A stretch of 8,635 bases of DNA from Chloroflexota bacterium (GCA_013697395.1 JACCWY010000461.1:1-8635), one strand, 5' to 3'; shown: positions 1 to 6,637, counted from the stretch's first letter. The notes: generated by a model from the sequence alone, not told the origin. Made by a program: numbers and translations.

Positions 1-557
1 CCGTACAGGAGCACGCCCACCGCGGCGGAGATGGCGATTGGCCCCGACAGCGCCTCCGCCGGGATGAGCGTGCGAAGCGGATCCAGCCGCAGCAGCGATG
101 CCGCACCCCAGGCCGACAGCAGCCCGAATGCAACCCAGCGCAGCAGCCCGCGGCGCCGAAGCACGGTGTCGGAGTGCGGCCCTGCGAGCGGGCTGACCGA
201 GGCGGCCACGGCAACCGCCGCCAGGATCAGGCCGACTGGGGTGGCGATCACGAATCCGGCATTCGGCTCCGGTAGGAGCACGCCCGGCGTGGCCAGCGCA
301 TGGAGCCCCAGGAAGCCGGCGCTCAGCAGAAACGCGAGCGAGACGAGAACGACCCGGGCATCCGCGTGGCGGCTCGCCGCCTCGTTGGTCACGTACGCGA
401 GCGCGATGCTGACCACGGACGCGCCAAGGACCAGCCAAAAATGGCTCGGATGGTGCTCCCAGGCCACGTCGAGCTCGGGACGGGCGACGAGCAGGCCCAG
501 CCCGAGGAGCGGGACCAGCAGCGCGATGCCGAATGCGATCCATCGACGCTCGACCAC
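1..557 (-). CDS. Multi-pass membrane protein, N-terminal part (3' end outside window)
   Basis: The minus strand reads open from a GTG at 557-555 to the window edge, 185 codons plus two bases. Codon third positions are mostly G or C, as in the other real genes here. The start is bounded by an in-frame TGA at 575-573, so GTG is the only reasonable choice, although no good Shine-Dalgarno lies close to it. The product begins MVERRWIAFGIALLVPLLGL and is strongly hydrophobic. Probable membrane spans lie near residues 7-24, 40-56, 69-93, 100-121, 140-157 and from 172 on. The stretch GFLGLHALATPGVLL followed by GFVIATPVGLIL resembles, from memory, membrane input domains of bacterial signalling proteins such as nucleotide cyclases or sensor kinases. 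That is an inference, because no catalytic domain is inside the window. It is transcribed divergently from the aconitase gene. The function is unknown; that it is a real membrane protein is fairly secure. Confidence 0.72.
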   Translation of the reverse strand, partial: MVERRWIAFGIALLVPLLGLGLLVARPELDVAWEHHPSHFWLVLGASVVSIALAYVTNEAASRHADARVVLVSLAFLLSAGFLGLHALATPGVLLPEPNAGFVIATPVGLILAAVAVAASVSPLAGPHSDTVLRRRGLLRWVAFGLLSAWGAASLLRLDPLRTLIPAEALSGPIAISAAVGVLLY

Positions 558-614
558 GACCGTTGGATTGTCTCACCGCCGCGACGCCCGCCCGTAGGCG
601 CATCGGCCCCGGCG

Positions 615-620
615 TATACT
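615..620 (+). promoter_or_regulatory. Possible -10 box (TATACT) for the aconitase gene
   Basis: TATACT matches five of six bases of the sigma-70-type TATAAT consensus and stands out in a GC-rich intergenic region. It lies about 100 bases before the aconitase GTG. I see no good -35 hexamer 16-19 bases upstream. The overlapping GTATAC at 614-619 is palindromic, so the divergent membrane-protein gene could use the same spot on the other strand. This is a weak call from one hexamer only. Confidence 0.3.
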
Positions 621-638
621 CGTTGCTCACTCGACCCG

Positions 639-656
639 GGACGGGCGCACCCGTCC
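639..656 (+). other. Hairpin in the aconitase leader
   Basis: GGACGGG at 639-645 and CCCGTCC at 650-656 form a perfect 7-bp stem with the four-base loop CGCA. It sits between the putative -10 box and the ribosome binding site, so it would be in the 5' leader of the aconitase mRNA if transcription starts near 627. No T-run follows, so it is not a normal intrinsic terminator. A regulatory role is speculation. Confidence 0.35.
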
Positions 657-709
657 GGCGCCGATCTTCGACCGATGCCGCTCCTGCCTCCAGGGCGGGG
701 CGCGGCCCG

Positions 710-717
710 AAAGGAGG
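710..717 (+). promoter_or_regulatory. Shine-Dalgarno sequence that fixes the aconitase start
   Basis: AAAGGAGG is close to a perfect anti-16S complement and ends five bases before the GTG at 723. The same frame stays open far upstream, to an ATG at 300, but that part lies opposite the membrane-protein gene and does not look like aconitase. This ribosome binding site is the main reason for choosing GTG 723. Confidence 0.85.
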
Positions 718-722
718 CGACC

Positions 723-3581
723 GTGACGTCCCAGCCATCCGATCCCGCGAGCGCCCGCGACACGCTGCGCGTGGGCGACCGCTCCTACGGCTACTACCGG
801 CTTGACGCGGCCGGCGCGCCCGACCTCGAGCACCTGCCGTATACCGTCAAGGTGCTGCTCGAGAACATGCTGCGCGGAGCGGCCACCCACCCCGACCTGG
901 TGACCGCCGCCGACGTCCGCGCGCTTGCCTCGTGGGATCCGGCTCGGCCGGCCGAGGCCGAGCTGCCGTTCATGCCGGCCCGCGTCATCCTGCAGGACTT
1001 CACCGGCGTGCCGTGCGTCGTCGACCTCGCCGCCATGCGCGACGCGATGGCCGAGCTGGGCGGTGACCCCGCCAGGATCAACCCGCTCGTGCCGGCCGAC
1101 CTGGTCATCGACCACTCCGTCCAGGTCGACGAGTTCGGTACCGATGCCGCCTTCCTCATCAACGTCGGGCGCGAGTACGAGCGCAACGGCGAGCGCTACG
1201 CCCTCCTGCGCTGGGCGCAGCAGGCCTTCGACGACTTCCGCGTCGTGCCGCCCGGGACCGGCATCGTGCACCAGGTCAACCTGGAGTACCTCGCCGACGT
1301 CGTGGCCGAGCGCGACGGCGTGCTCGTCCCCGACACGCTGGTGGGCACCGATTCGCACACCACCATGATCAACGGCCTCGGCGTGGTCGGCTGGGGAGTC
1401 GGCGGGATCGAGGCCGAGGCTGCGCTGCTGGGCCAGCCGCTGTACCAGCCGATGCCGATCGTGGTCGGCCTCCGCCTCGACGGGGCGCTCCCCTCCGGCG
1501 GCACCGCAACCGACCTCGTCCTGTACGTGACCGAGATGCTTCGCCGCCACGGGGTCGTCGGGAAGTTCGTCGAGTTCTACGGTCCCGGGCTGTCGCGCCT
1601 TGGCCTGGCCGATCGCGCCACGATCAGCAACATGTCGCCCGAATTCGGCGCGACCGCCACCCTCTTCCCCATCGACGACGAGACGATCCGCTACCTGCGC
1701 ATGACCGGTCGACCGGACGAGGTGGTGGCGCGCGTGGAGGCCTACGCGAAGGCGCAGGGCCTCTTCCGCACCGACGACTCGCCGGAGCCGATCTTCAGCG
1801 AGTCGCTCAGCCTCGACCTCGCGACGGTCGTTCCCTCGCTGGCCGGCCCTCGGCGCCCGCAGGATCGGGTCGCCCTGACCGACCTGCGCAACTCCTTCCG
1901 CGCGGCGTTCCCGGACGGGCTGCATACCCACGCCGATGGCACCTCGCACGAGCACGGCGGCCAGGACGCCATCGAGCCGCGGGGCACGGTCGACGAGGCG
2001 AGCGCCGAGTCGTTCCCGGCATCCGACCCCCCGTCCTACACGCGCGACCCGGGCGCCGAGGAGCATTCCGCGGCCGCCCCCGAGCGGCACGAGCCGGTGA
2101 CCCCGCCGGCAGACGCGCACTATCGAGCCGCCGAGGTCCGCCTCGACGGGCAGCGCCACAGGATCCGCACCGGATCCGTGGTGATCGCCGCCATCACGTC
2201 GTGCACGAACACGAGCAACCCGTCGGTCATGGTCGCCGCCGGCCTGCTGGCGCGCAACGCCGTCCAGCGCGGGCTGACCACGAAGCCGTGGGTGAAAACC
2301 TCGCTGGCGCCCGGCTCTCGCGCCGTGACCGACTACCTGAATGCGGCCGGCCTGACCGATGCGCTCGAGTCGCTCCGCTTCCACCTCGTGGGCTATGGCT
2401 GTACGACCTGCATCGGCAACTCGGGACCGCTGGCGGAACCGGTGGCCCAGGCGATCGAGGCCAACGACATCGCGGCGGTGGCCGTCCTGTCGGGCAACCG
2501 CAACTTCGAGGGGCGCATCCACCCGCTGGCCCGCGCGAGCTATCTCGCGTCGCCGCCGCTCGTCGTCGCGTTCGCGCTGGCCGGACGGATCGACATCGAC
2601 CTGACGACCGAACCGCTGGGCACCGATACCGACGGCAAGCCGGTCATGCTGGCCGATATCTGGCCGTCCCCGGAGGAGATCTCGAGCGTCGTGCTGAAGG
2701 CGGTGAGCGGGGAGATCTTCAAGCGCAACTACGCATCCGTGTTCGACGGCGACGACCGCTGGCGCAACCTGCCCGTGCCCGCCGGCGACCGGTACGCGTG
2801 GGACGAGGCGTCGACCTACGTGGCGCGTCCGCCCTTCTTCAACGGGCTGGCCGATGCGCCCGCGGATCCGGTCGACATCACCGGCGCCCGCGCCCTTGCC
2901 GTCCTCGGCGACAGCGTCACCACCGACCACATCTCGCCGGCAGGGTCCATCGCGCGGACATCACCGGCGGGGGAGTGGCTGTCGGCTCATGGGGTCGAGC
3001 CGCGCGAGTTCAACTCATACGGCTCACGGCGCGGGCATCACGAGGTGATGATGCGTGGCACCTTCGCCAACATCCGGCTGCGCAACCAGCTCACGCCCGA
3101 CGCCGAGGGCAACGTCACCGAGCACCTTCCCAGCGGCGAGCGGATGAGCATCTTCGACGCGGCCGTGCGCTATGCCGCCGAGGCCACCCCCCTGCTCATC
3201 CTGGCCGGCAAGGAGTACGGGTCTGGCTCGTCGCGCGACTGGGCCGCCAAGGGGCCCATGCTCCAGGGCGTCCGAGCCGTCATCGCCGAGTCATATGAGC
3301 GGATCCATCGGTCGAACCTCGTCGGGATGGGCATTCTGCCGCTCCAGTTCCTCCCCGCCGAGACGCCGACGTCCCTGGGCCTGACCGGGCGCGAAACGTT
3401 CGACATCATCGGCATCTCCGACGGGCTGAAGCCTCGCTGCGAGCTCTCGGTCATCGCACGGGGCGAGGACGGCAGGGAGACGCGCTTCCGGGCGATCGCA
3501 CGCCTGGACGGTGAGATCGACGTGACCTACCTGCGCAACGGCGGCGTCCTCCAGACGGTCCTGCGGCGCCTGGCCGGTTGA
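723..3581 (+). CDS. acnA: Aconitate hydratase (AcnA/IRP1 type)
   Basis: A 952-residue aconitase, which interconverts citrate and isocitrate through cis-aconitate in the cytosolic TCA cycle, with a [4Fe-4S] cluster as active-site Lewis acid. The N-terminal catalytic domains contain LPYTVKVLLENML, DFTGVPCVVDL, IDHSVQVDEFGT and DTLVGTDSHTTMINGLG. Three cluster cysteines are visible: C494 in ITSCTNTSNP, and C560 and C563 in GYGCTTCIGNSGPL. The C-terminal swivel domain carries GDSVTTDHISPAG and YGSGSSRDW at 832-840, which includes the active-site serine and arginine. The GTG start follows a perfect ribosome binding site; the TGA is at 3579-3581. The protein is longer than the roughly 890 residues usual for AcnA. 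The excess sits in the linker at about residues 392-468, which is polar, proline-rich and probably disordered, with a His-rich patch (401-411) and an ESFPASDPP motif. No cofactor residue is missing, so activity is expected. The family call is very secure. Confidence 0.97.
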   Translation: MTSQPSDPASARDTLRVGDRSYGYYRLDAAGAPDLEHLPYTVKVLLENMLRGAATHPDLVTAADVRALASWDPARPAEAELPFMPARVILQDFTGVPCVVDLAAMRDAMAELGGDPARINPLVPADLVIDHSVQVDEFGTDAAFLINVGREYERNGERYALLRWAQQAFDDFRVVPPGTGIVHQVNLEYLADVVAERDGVLVPDTLVGTDSHTTMINGLGVVGWGVGGIEAEAALLGQPLYQPMPIVVGLRLDGALPSGGTATDLVLYVTEMLRRHGVVGKFVEFYGPGLSRLGLADRATISNMSPEFGATATLFPIDDETIRYLRMTGRPDEVVARVEAYAKAQGLFRTDDSPEPIFSESLSLDLATVVPSLAGPRRPQDRVALTDLRNSFRAAFPDGLHTHADGTSHEHGGQDAIEPRGTVDEASAESFPASDPPSYTRDPGAEEHSAAAPERHEPVTPPADAHYRAAEVRLDGQRHRIRTGSVVIAAITSCTNTSNPSVMVAAGLLARNAVQRGLTTKPWVKTSLAPGSRAVTDYLNAAGLTDALESLRFHLVGYGCTTCIGNSGPLAEPVAQAIEANDIAAVAVLSGNRNFEGRIHPLARASYLASPPLVVAFALAGRIDIDLTTEPLGTDTDGKPVMLADIWPSPEEISSVVLKAVSGEIFKRNYASVFDGDDRWRNLPVPAGDRYAWDEASTYVARPPFFNGLADAPADPVDITGARALAVLGDSVTTDHISPAGSIARTSPAGEWLSAHGVEPREFNSYGSRRGHHEVMMRGTFANIRLRNQLTPDAEGNVTEHLPSGERMSIFDAAVRYAAEATPLLILAGKEYGSGSSRDWAAKGPMLQGVRAVIAESYERIHRSNLVGMGILPLQFLPAETPTSLGLTGRETFDIIGISDGLKPRCELSVIARGEDGRETRFRAIARLDGEIDVTYLRNGGVLQTVLRRLAG
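1920..2156 (+). other. Extended disordered linker inside aconitase with ESFPASDPP motif
   Basis: This segment encodes about residues 400-478 of the aconitase, between the catalytic part ending near LTDLRNSFRAAF and the segment that leads into the first cluster cysteine (C494). It contains HTHADGTSHEH (401-411), then DEASAESFPASDPPSYT (424-440), then an acidic and proline-rich run. The reading frame is uninterrupted and codon use matches the rest of the gene, so it is a real part of the protein and not a recent insertion scar. Confidence 0.75.
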
Positions 3582-3618
3582 TCGTTCGGTCGCCCGGGTG
3601 GCCCATCGACGGTCGTGC

Positions 3619-3633
3619 GCCAACTCCGTTGGC
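3619..3633 (+). repeat. Short inverted repeat GCCAAC-tcc-GTTGGC
   Basis: Perfect 6-bp arms with a three-base loop, 37 bases after the acnA stop codon. The half-site GTTGG/CCAAC returns in the opposite order at 3683-3700, so in a transcript the two elements could pair with each other instead of folding separately. Confidence 0.4.
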
Positions 3634-3682
3634 CGTGTGAACGACGAACCGCCCAACGGGATCGGCGTGAGGCCGTTCCGCT

Positions 3683-3700
3683 GTCGTTGGGCCAACTGAC
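3683..3700 (+). repeat. Near-palindrome GTCGTTGG-g-CCAACtGAC
   Basis: An 8-bp dyad around a single central G, broken by one extra T in the right arm. With almost no loop it fits a DNA-binding site better than an RNA hairpin. It uses the same GTTGG/CCAAC halves as the hairpin at 3619-3633. Confidence 0.35.
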
Positions 3701-3709
3701 GTGGCGATC

Positions 3710-3737
3710 TGACGAACGAACGGACACTCGTTCGTCA
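3710..3737 (+). repeat. Perfect 10-bp inverted repeat TGACGAACGA / TCGTTCGTCA
   Basis: The arms at 3710-3719 and 3728-3737 are exact reverse complements separated by eight bases (ACGGACAC). It is the longest perfect dyad in the acnA-apt gap. No T-run follows on either strand, which argues against an intrinsic terminator. It may be an operator or an mRNA-end hairpin; it lies about 100 bases upstream of the proposed apt promoter. Confidence 0.55.
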
Positions 3738-3753
3738 CAGGGCCAATCTGGCT

Positions 3754-3791
3754 GGCATCGGTGGGCGCCGTGGGCATCGGTGGGCGCCGTG
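3754..3791 (+). repeat. Two exact tandem copies of a 19-bp unit
   Basis: The unit GGCATCGGTGGGCGCCGTG occurs at 3754-3772 and again, without spacer, at 3773-3791. A degenerate third copy (AGCACCGGTGG...) may follow to about 3810. The unit length of 19 is not a multiple of three, so it would break any reading frame, which supports the view that the gap is non-coding. Confidence 0.8.
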
Positions 3792-3837
3792 AGCACCGGT
3801 GGCGCGGCGGCAATCGGCGCATGACGAGCCCTCTCCA

Positions 3838-3867
3838 TTGCCCCCGCCGGGCGCATCGGGCTATGCT
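3838..3867 (+). promoter_or_regulatory. Probable promoter of the apt cluster (TTGCCC-18-TATGCT)
   Basis: TTGCCC at 3838-3843 and TATGCT at 3862-3867 are each four of six matches to sigma-70 hexamers, with an 18-base spacer. Transcription would begin near 3874, about 45 bases before the apt GTG. The 10-mer GGCGCATCGG just before the -10 box (3850-3859) also occurs at 597-606, ahead of the aconitase TATACT box. Confidence 0.4.
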
Positions 3868-3917
3868 CACCCGGCACTGATTCCGACTCACTCGCCGCAG
3901 GGAGTGCCCGCATCATC

Positions 3918-4448
3918 GTGACCGTCTCGTCCGTCGACGACCTCCGCGCCCTCATCCGGGAGGTCCCCGACTTCCCGAAGCCCGGCATCCTGTTCTACGA
4001 CATCACGACCCTCCTGAAGAACGCCGATGCCTTCCGCGAGGTGATCGACCGCATGGCGGTGCAGGTCGGGGACACCAAGGTCGACGTCGTCGTCGGCATG
4101 GAGTCGCGCGGCTTCATCTTCAGCGCGCCGCTCGCCTACAAGCTCGACGCCGGGTTCGTGCCCGTGCGCAAGCTGGGCAAGCTGCCGGCCGAGACGATCG
4201 AGGTCGAGTACGAGCTCGAGTACGGCACGGCCACCCTCGAGATCCACTCCGACGCGATCACCAGCGGGCAGCGCGTTCTCATCGTCGACGACCTGCTGGC
4301 AACCGGCGGGACCGTAATGGGTACGATCGAGCTCGTCCGCCGGCTGGGAGGCGAGATCGCCGGACTCTCGTTCATGGTCGAGCTCGGTGCGCTCAACGGG
4401 CGCGAAAACCTCGACGAGTTCGAGATCCACGCACTCCTGACGTACTGA
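3918..4448 (+). CDS. apt: Adenine phosphoribosyltransferase
   Basis: A 176-residue type I phosphoribosyltransferase that salvages adenine with PRPP to AMP and pyrophosphate in the cytosol; the length is typical for Apt. The N-terminal FPKPGILFYDIT is the family signature, followed by MESRGF at 61-66. The PRPP-binding loop is VDDLLATGGT, with the acidic pair at D124-D125 and the phosphate loop TGGT at 129-132. The start is a GTG; the only nearby purine-rich ribosome binding site, AGGGAG at 3899-3904, lies 13 bases upstream, which is long, but no better in-frame start exists. The gene is first of three closely packed co-directional genes. Adenine salvage next to ahcY fits a purine or methyl-cycle theme. 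Function is very secure. Confidence 0.96.
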   Translation: MTVSSVDDLRALIREVPDFPKPGILFYDITTLLKNADAFREVIDRMAVQVGDTKVDVVVGMESRGFIFSAPLAYKLDAGFVPVRKLGKLPAETIEVEYELEYGTATLEIHSDAITSGQRVLIVDDLLATGGTVMGTIELVRRLGGEIAGLSFMVELGALNGRENLDEFEIHALLTY

Positions 4449-4468
4449 CCGCGGGCAGCATCGGACCA

Positions 4469-5329
4469 ATGGCGGTCGCCGCGTCCCCCCGACTCCGCGC
4501 CCGATCGGTCGCAGATCGCGCCGAGATTGCCGCCTTTCTGCGGACCGATCGGCTGTACGCGGCCTACGCCCTGGCCGACCTCGATGGCCCGAACCGGAAA
4601 CGCGTGGCGTGGGCGATGGCCCACGACGACGCCGGGCGGGCCACGGCGCTGGCCATGCACCACGAGGGCCTCGTCCCGCAGCCGCTCTTCCTGATGGGCG
4701 CCCCGGACGGCTGCCGCGCGATCATGGAGCACGTCCTGAAGCCGAGGGACGCGTACCTCCAGGCCACCGAGCTGCACGAGGCCGCGGTGCGCGACCTGTA
4801 CGAGCTCGACGCGCCGCTCGCGATGCTGCGCATGGTCGTCGACCGGGACTCGTTCATCCCGTTTGGCGGTCCCGCCGATCGGCTCACCGCCCTCGATGTG
4901 GATGACCTCAACCGGCTCTACCAGCTCGGCTTCCGCGCCGGCTTCCCCGCGTCGGTGGTGGAGGACGGGGTCTACTACGGCGTTCGGGTCCGCGGCCGCC
5001 TCGTGAGCGCCGCGGGGACGCACGCGATCAACGCACGCGAGGGAATCGCGGTCGTGGGCAACGTGATGACGCACGCGGATTTCCGAGGCCACGACTCCGC
5101 GAAGATGGTGACCAGCGCCGTCACCGCCGAGCTGCTCGAGCGCGTCCCGGACGTCGCGCTCAACGTCCATGCCGACAACGTTTCCGCCGTGGCGGCATAT
5201 GACCGCCTCGGCTACCGAACCCACTGCCAGCTCATCGAACGCCTCGCCCGTCGACGCGCCGGTGGCTGGGGGATCATGCGACCGATACGAGAGGCAATGC
5301 GATTTCCGTGGCCACGCGAATCGAGATAG
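4469..5329 (+). CDS. GNAT-family N-acetyltransferase (substrate unknown)
   Basis: A 286-residue protein whose C-terminal half (about 165-255) reads as a GNAT, FR47-like, acetyl-CoA-dependent acyltransferase fold: YYGVRVRGRLVSAAGTHA, then VVGNVMTHADFRGHDSAK, then LNVHADNVSAVAAYDRLGY. N232 to Y at the end of that motif is the usual strand-helix region of such enzymes. The acetyl-CoA loop is unusual: FRGHDSAK (205-212) has aspartate where the R/Q-x-x-G-x-G/A signature expects the first glycine. The N-terminal half contains YAAYALADLD, a pattern I associate with the degenerate first domain of two-domain GNAT proteins; that is inference. The ATG lies 20 bases after the apt stop with only a weak CGGA ribosome binding site. 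The tail is Arg-rich and its last codons overlap ahcY by 22 bases. The substrate cannot be read from the sequence. Confidence 0.85.
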   Translation: MAVAASPRLRARSVADRAEIAAFLRTDRLYAAYALADLDGPNRKRVAWAMAHDDAGRATALAMHHEGLVPQPLFLMGAPDGCRAIMEHVLKPRDAYLQATELHEAAVRDLYELDAPLAMLRMVVDRDSFIPFGGPADRLTALDVDDLNRLYQLGFRAGFPASVVEDGVYYGVRVRGRLVSAAGTHAINAREGIAVVGNVMTHADFRGHDSAKMVTSAVTAELLERVPDVALNVHADNVSAVAAYDRLGYRTHCQLIERLARRRAGGWGIMRPIREAMRFPWPRESR

Positions 5330-6582
5330 GACATGACGTCGCCGACATCGGCCTGGCCGATGCGGGGCGTCTCAAGATCGACTGGGCGGACCGGCAGATG
5401 CCGGTCCTGGCCGCCATCCGGGAGCGTTTCGCCGCTGAGCGTCTGTTCGCCGGCTGGCGGATCAGCGCCTGCCTGCACGTGACCGCCGAGACGGCGAACC
5501 TGGTGCGGACCCTGGCGGACGGCGGCGCCGACGTCGTGCTCTGCTCCTCCAACCCGCTCTCGACCCAGGACGACGTGGCAGCCGCGCTCGTGGTCCACCA
5601 CGGCATCCCTGTCTACGCCATCAAGGGCGAGGACCGCGACTCGTACTACGCCCACATCGGCTCCGCCCTCGACCACCGCCCGCATGTGACCATGGACGAC
5701 GGTGCCGACCTGGTAAACGAGCTGCACACGAAACGCACCGAGCTGCTCGACGGGGTCATCGGGGGGACGGAGGAGACGACGACCGGCGTCATTCGACTGC
5801 GCGCGATGGCAAACGCCGGCAGGCTGCGCTACCCGGTGGTGGCGGTCAACGAGGCGCTCACAAAGCACCTGTTCGACAACCGCTACGGAACCGGCCAGAG
5901 CGCGATCGACGGCATCCTGCGGGCCACGAACATCCTGTTCGCCGGCAAGACGGTCGTGATCGGCGGCTACGGCTGGGTCGGGCGGGGCATCGCGTCCCGC
6001 GCGCACGGCATGGGCGCCAACGTCGTCGTCTGCGAGGTGGACCCGGTGCGGGGCCTCGAGGCTGCCATGGACGGCTTCCGCGTGATGAACGCGGCAGCAT
6101 CCGCGTCGGTCGGGGACGTCTTCATCAGCGCCACCGGCAACCTGAACGTATGGGGTCGCGACCACTTCCCCGTCATGCCCGACGGCGCGATCCTGGCCAA
6201 CGCCGGCCACTTCAACGACGAGTTCGAGCTCGACGCGCTCGAGGCGCAGTCCACGGGCAAGCGCGAGGTGCGCCCGTTCACCACCGAATATCTCATGGCC
6301 GATGGCCGGCGCATCTACCTGCTGGCCGACGGGCGTCTCGTCAACCTCGGAGCGGCTGAGGGGCACCCGGCCATGGTGATGGACATGAGCTTCGCGAACC
6401 AGGCGCTGGGGCTCGAGTGGCTCCATGCCCAGGTCGGGAGCCTGGATCCGAAGGTGTACGGCATCCCCGACGAGATCGACCGCGACGTCGCCCGGCTCAA
6501 GCTCGAGAGCATGGGGATCCGAATCGATTCGTTGAGCGCGGAGCAGAAGGCGTACAGCGAGTCGTGGGAGTCGGGTACCTGA
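5308..6582 (+). CDS. ahcY: S-adenosylhomocysteine hydrolase (adenosylhomocysteinase)
   Basis: A 424-residue NAD-dependent enzyme that splits S-adenosylhomocysteine into adenosine and homocysteine, relieving product inhibition of cellular methyltransferases. Family marks in order: CLHVTAETANLVRTL, CSSNPLSTQDDVAAAL, GGTEETTTGV, NEALTKHLFDNRYG with K186 and D190 in the catalytic positions, the NAD-binding GGYGWVGRG at 219-227, and GHPAMVMDMSFANQAL near the C-terminus. It ends SWESGT, as in the shorter prokaryotic form that lacks the long internal insertion of many proteobacterial and eukaryotic enzymes. The GTG start lies inside the end of the acetyltransferase gene (22-base overlap), so translation is probably coupled; AGAGG at 5290-5294 is a distant ribosome binding site. 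Closely related archaeal S-inosylhomocysteine hydrolases cannot be excluded by eye but are less likely in a bacterium. Confidence 0.96.
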   Translation: MATRIEIGHDVADIGLADAGRLKIDWADRQMPVLAAIRERFAAERLFAGWRISACLHVTAETANLVRTLADGGADVVLCSSNPLSTQDDVAAALVVHHGIPVYAIKGEDRDSYYAHIGSALDHRPHVTMDDGADLVNELHTKRTELLDGVIGGTEETTTGVIRLRAMANAGRLRYPVVAVNEALTKHLFDNRYGTGQSAIDGILRATNILFAGKTVVIGGYGWVGRGIASRAHGMGANVVVCEVDPVRGLEAAMDGFRVMNAAASASVGDVFISATGNLNVWGRDHFPVMPDGAILANAGHFNDEFELDALEAQSTGKREVRPFTTEYLMADGRRIYLLADGRLVNLGAAEGHPAMVMDMSFANQALGLEWLHAQVGSLDPKVYGIPDEIDRDVARLKLESMGIRIDSLSAEQKAYSESWESGT

Positions 6583-6603
6583 GGCAGCATCGCCGTCGGA
6601 AAT

Positions 6604-6637
6604 TAAAGGTTTGCCAGATGCGCCGGCCAAACCTTTA
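6604..6637 (+). promoter_or_regulatory. AT-rich 10-bp inverted repeat, candidate operator before the ATPase regulator
   Basis: TAAAGGTTTG at 6604-6613 and CAAACCTTTA at 6628-6637 are perfect reverse complements, 14 bases apart. Each arm also holds a small box of its own, AAAGGTTT and AAACCTTT, with centres 24 bp apart. It is the most AT-rich spot in the window. TTGCCA at 6611-6616 could be a -35 box inside it, and TAGAGT at 6641-6646 a -10 box just after it, but their spacing is too long (24) for one simple promoter. No T-run follows on the plus strand, so a terminator for ahcY is less likely than an operator. Confidence 0.5.

Larger units (their letters stand above)
3582..3917 (+). other. 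336-base intergenic region, no convincing gene, rich in small repeats
   Basis: The gap between acnA and apt has no reading frame with a plausible start, ribosome binding site or recognisable product. It does hold three dyads (3619-3633, 3683-3700, 3710-3737), a 19-bp tandem duplication (3754-3791) and a probable promoter (3838-3867). None of the dyads is followed by a T-run, so no clear intrinsic terminator for acnA is visible. A small structured RNA or an operator cluster for apt is possible but unproven. Confidence 0.5.

Noticed and set aside
31..597. Plus-strand open frame of 188 codons
   Set aside because: Its product is low-complexity Ser/Arg/Ala/Thr-rich with no recognisable family, and the opposite strand encodes a coherent membrane protein with proper GC-rich third positions.
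639..656. Leader hairpin as an iron-responsive element for aconitase
   Set aside because: The loop is CGCA and lacks the CAGUGN loop and bulged C of IRE elements, which are in any case an animal system.
300..722. Upstream extension of the aconitase frame to ATG 300
   Set aside because: This part is opposite the membrane-protein gene and has no aconitase similarity; a near-perfect ribosome binding site precedes the GTG at 723.
627..2930. Long minus-strand open frame of 767 codons opposite acnA
   Set aside because: It mirrors a real gene in GC-rich DNA, is Arg/Gly/His/Asp-biased and has no recognisable domain.
3710..3737. Perfect hairpin as intrinsic terminator of acnA
   Set aside because: There is no T-run on either side, and the stem lies about 130 bases after the stop codon.
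3615..3824. Small plus-strand open frame of 69 codons in the acnA-apt gap
   Set aside because: It runs through the dyads and the 19-bp tandem repeat, has no ribosome binding site and encodes a low-complexity peptide.
4453..4464. GGCAGCATCG shared after apt (4454-4463) and after ahcY (6583-6592)
   Set aside because: A single 10-mer match without symmetry or other context is likely chance in DNA of this composition.
3888..4469. Minus-strand open frame opposite apt
   Set aside because: It is a composition shadow of apt, which is unmistakable on the plus strand.
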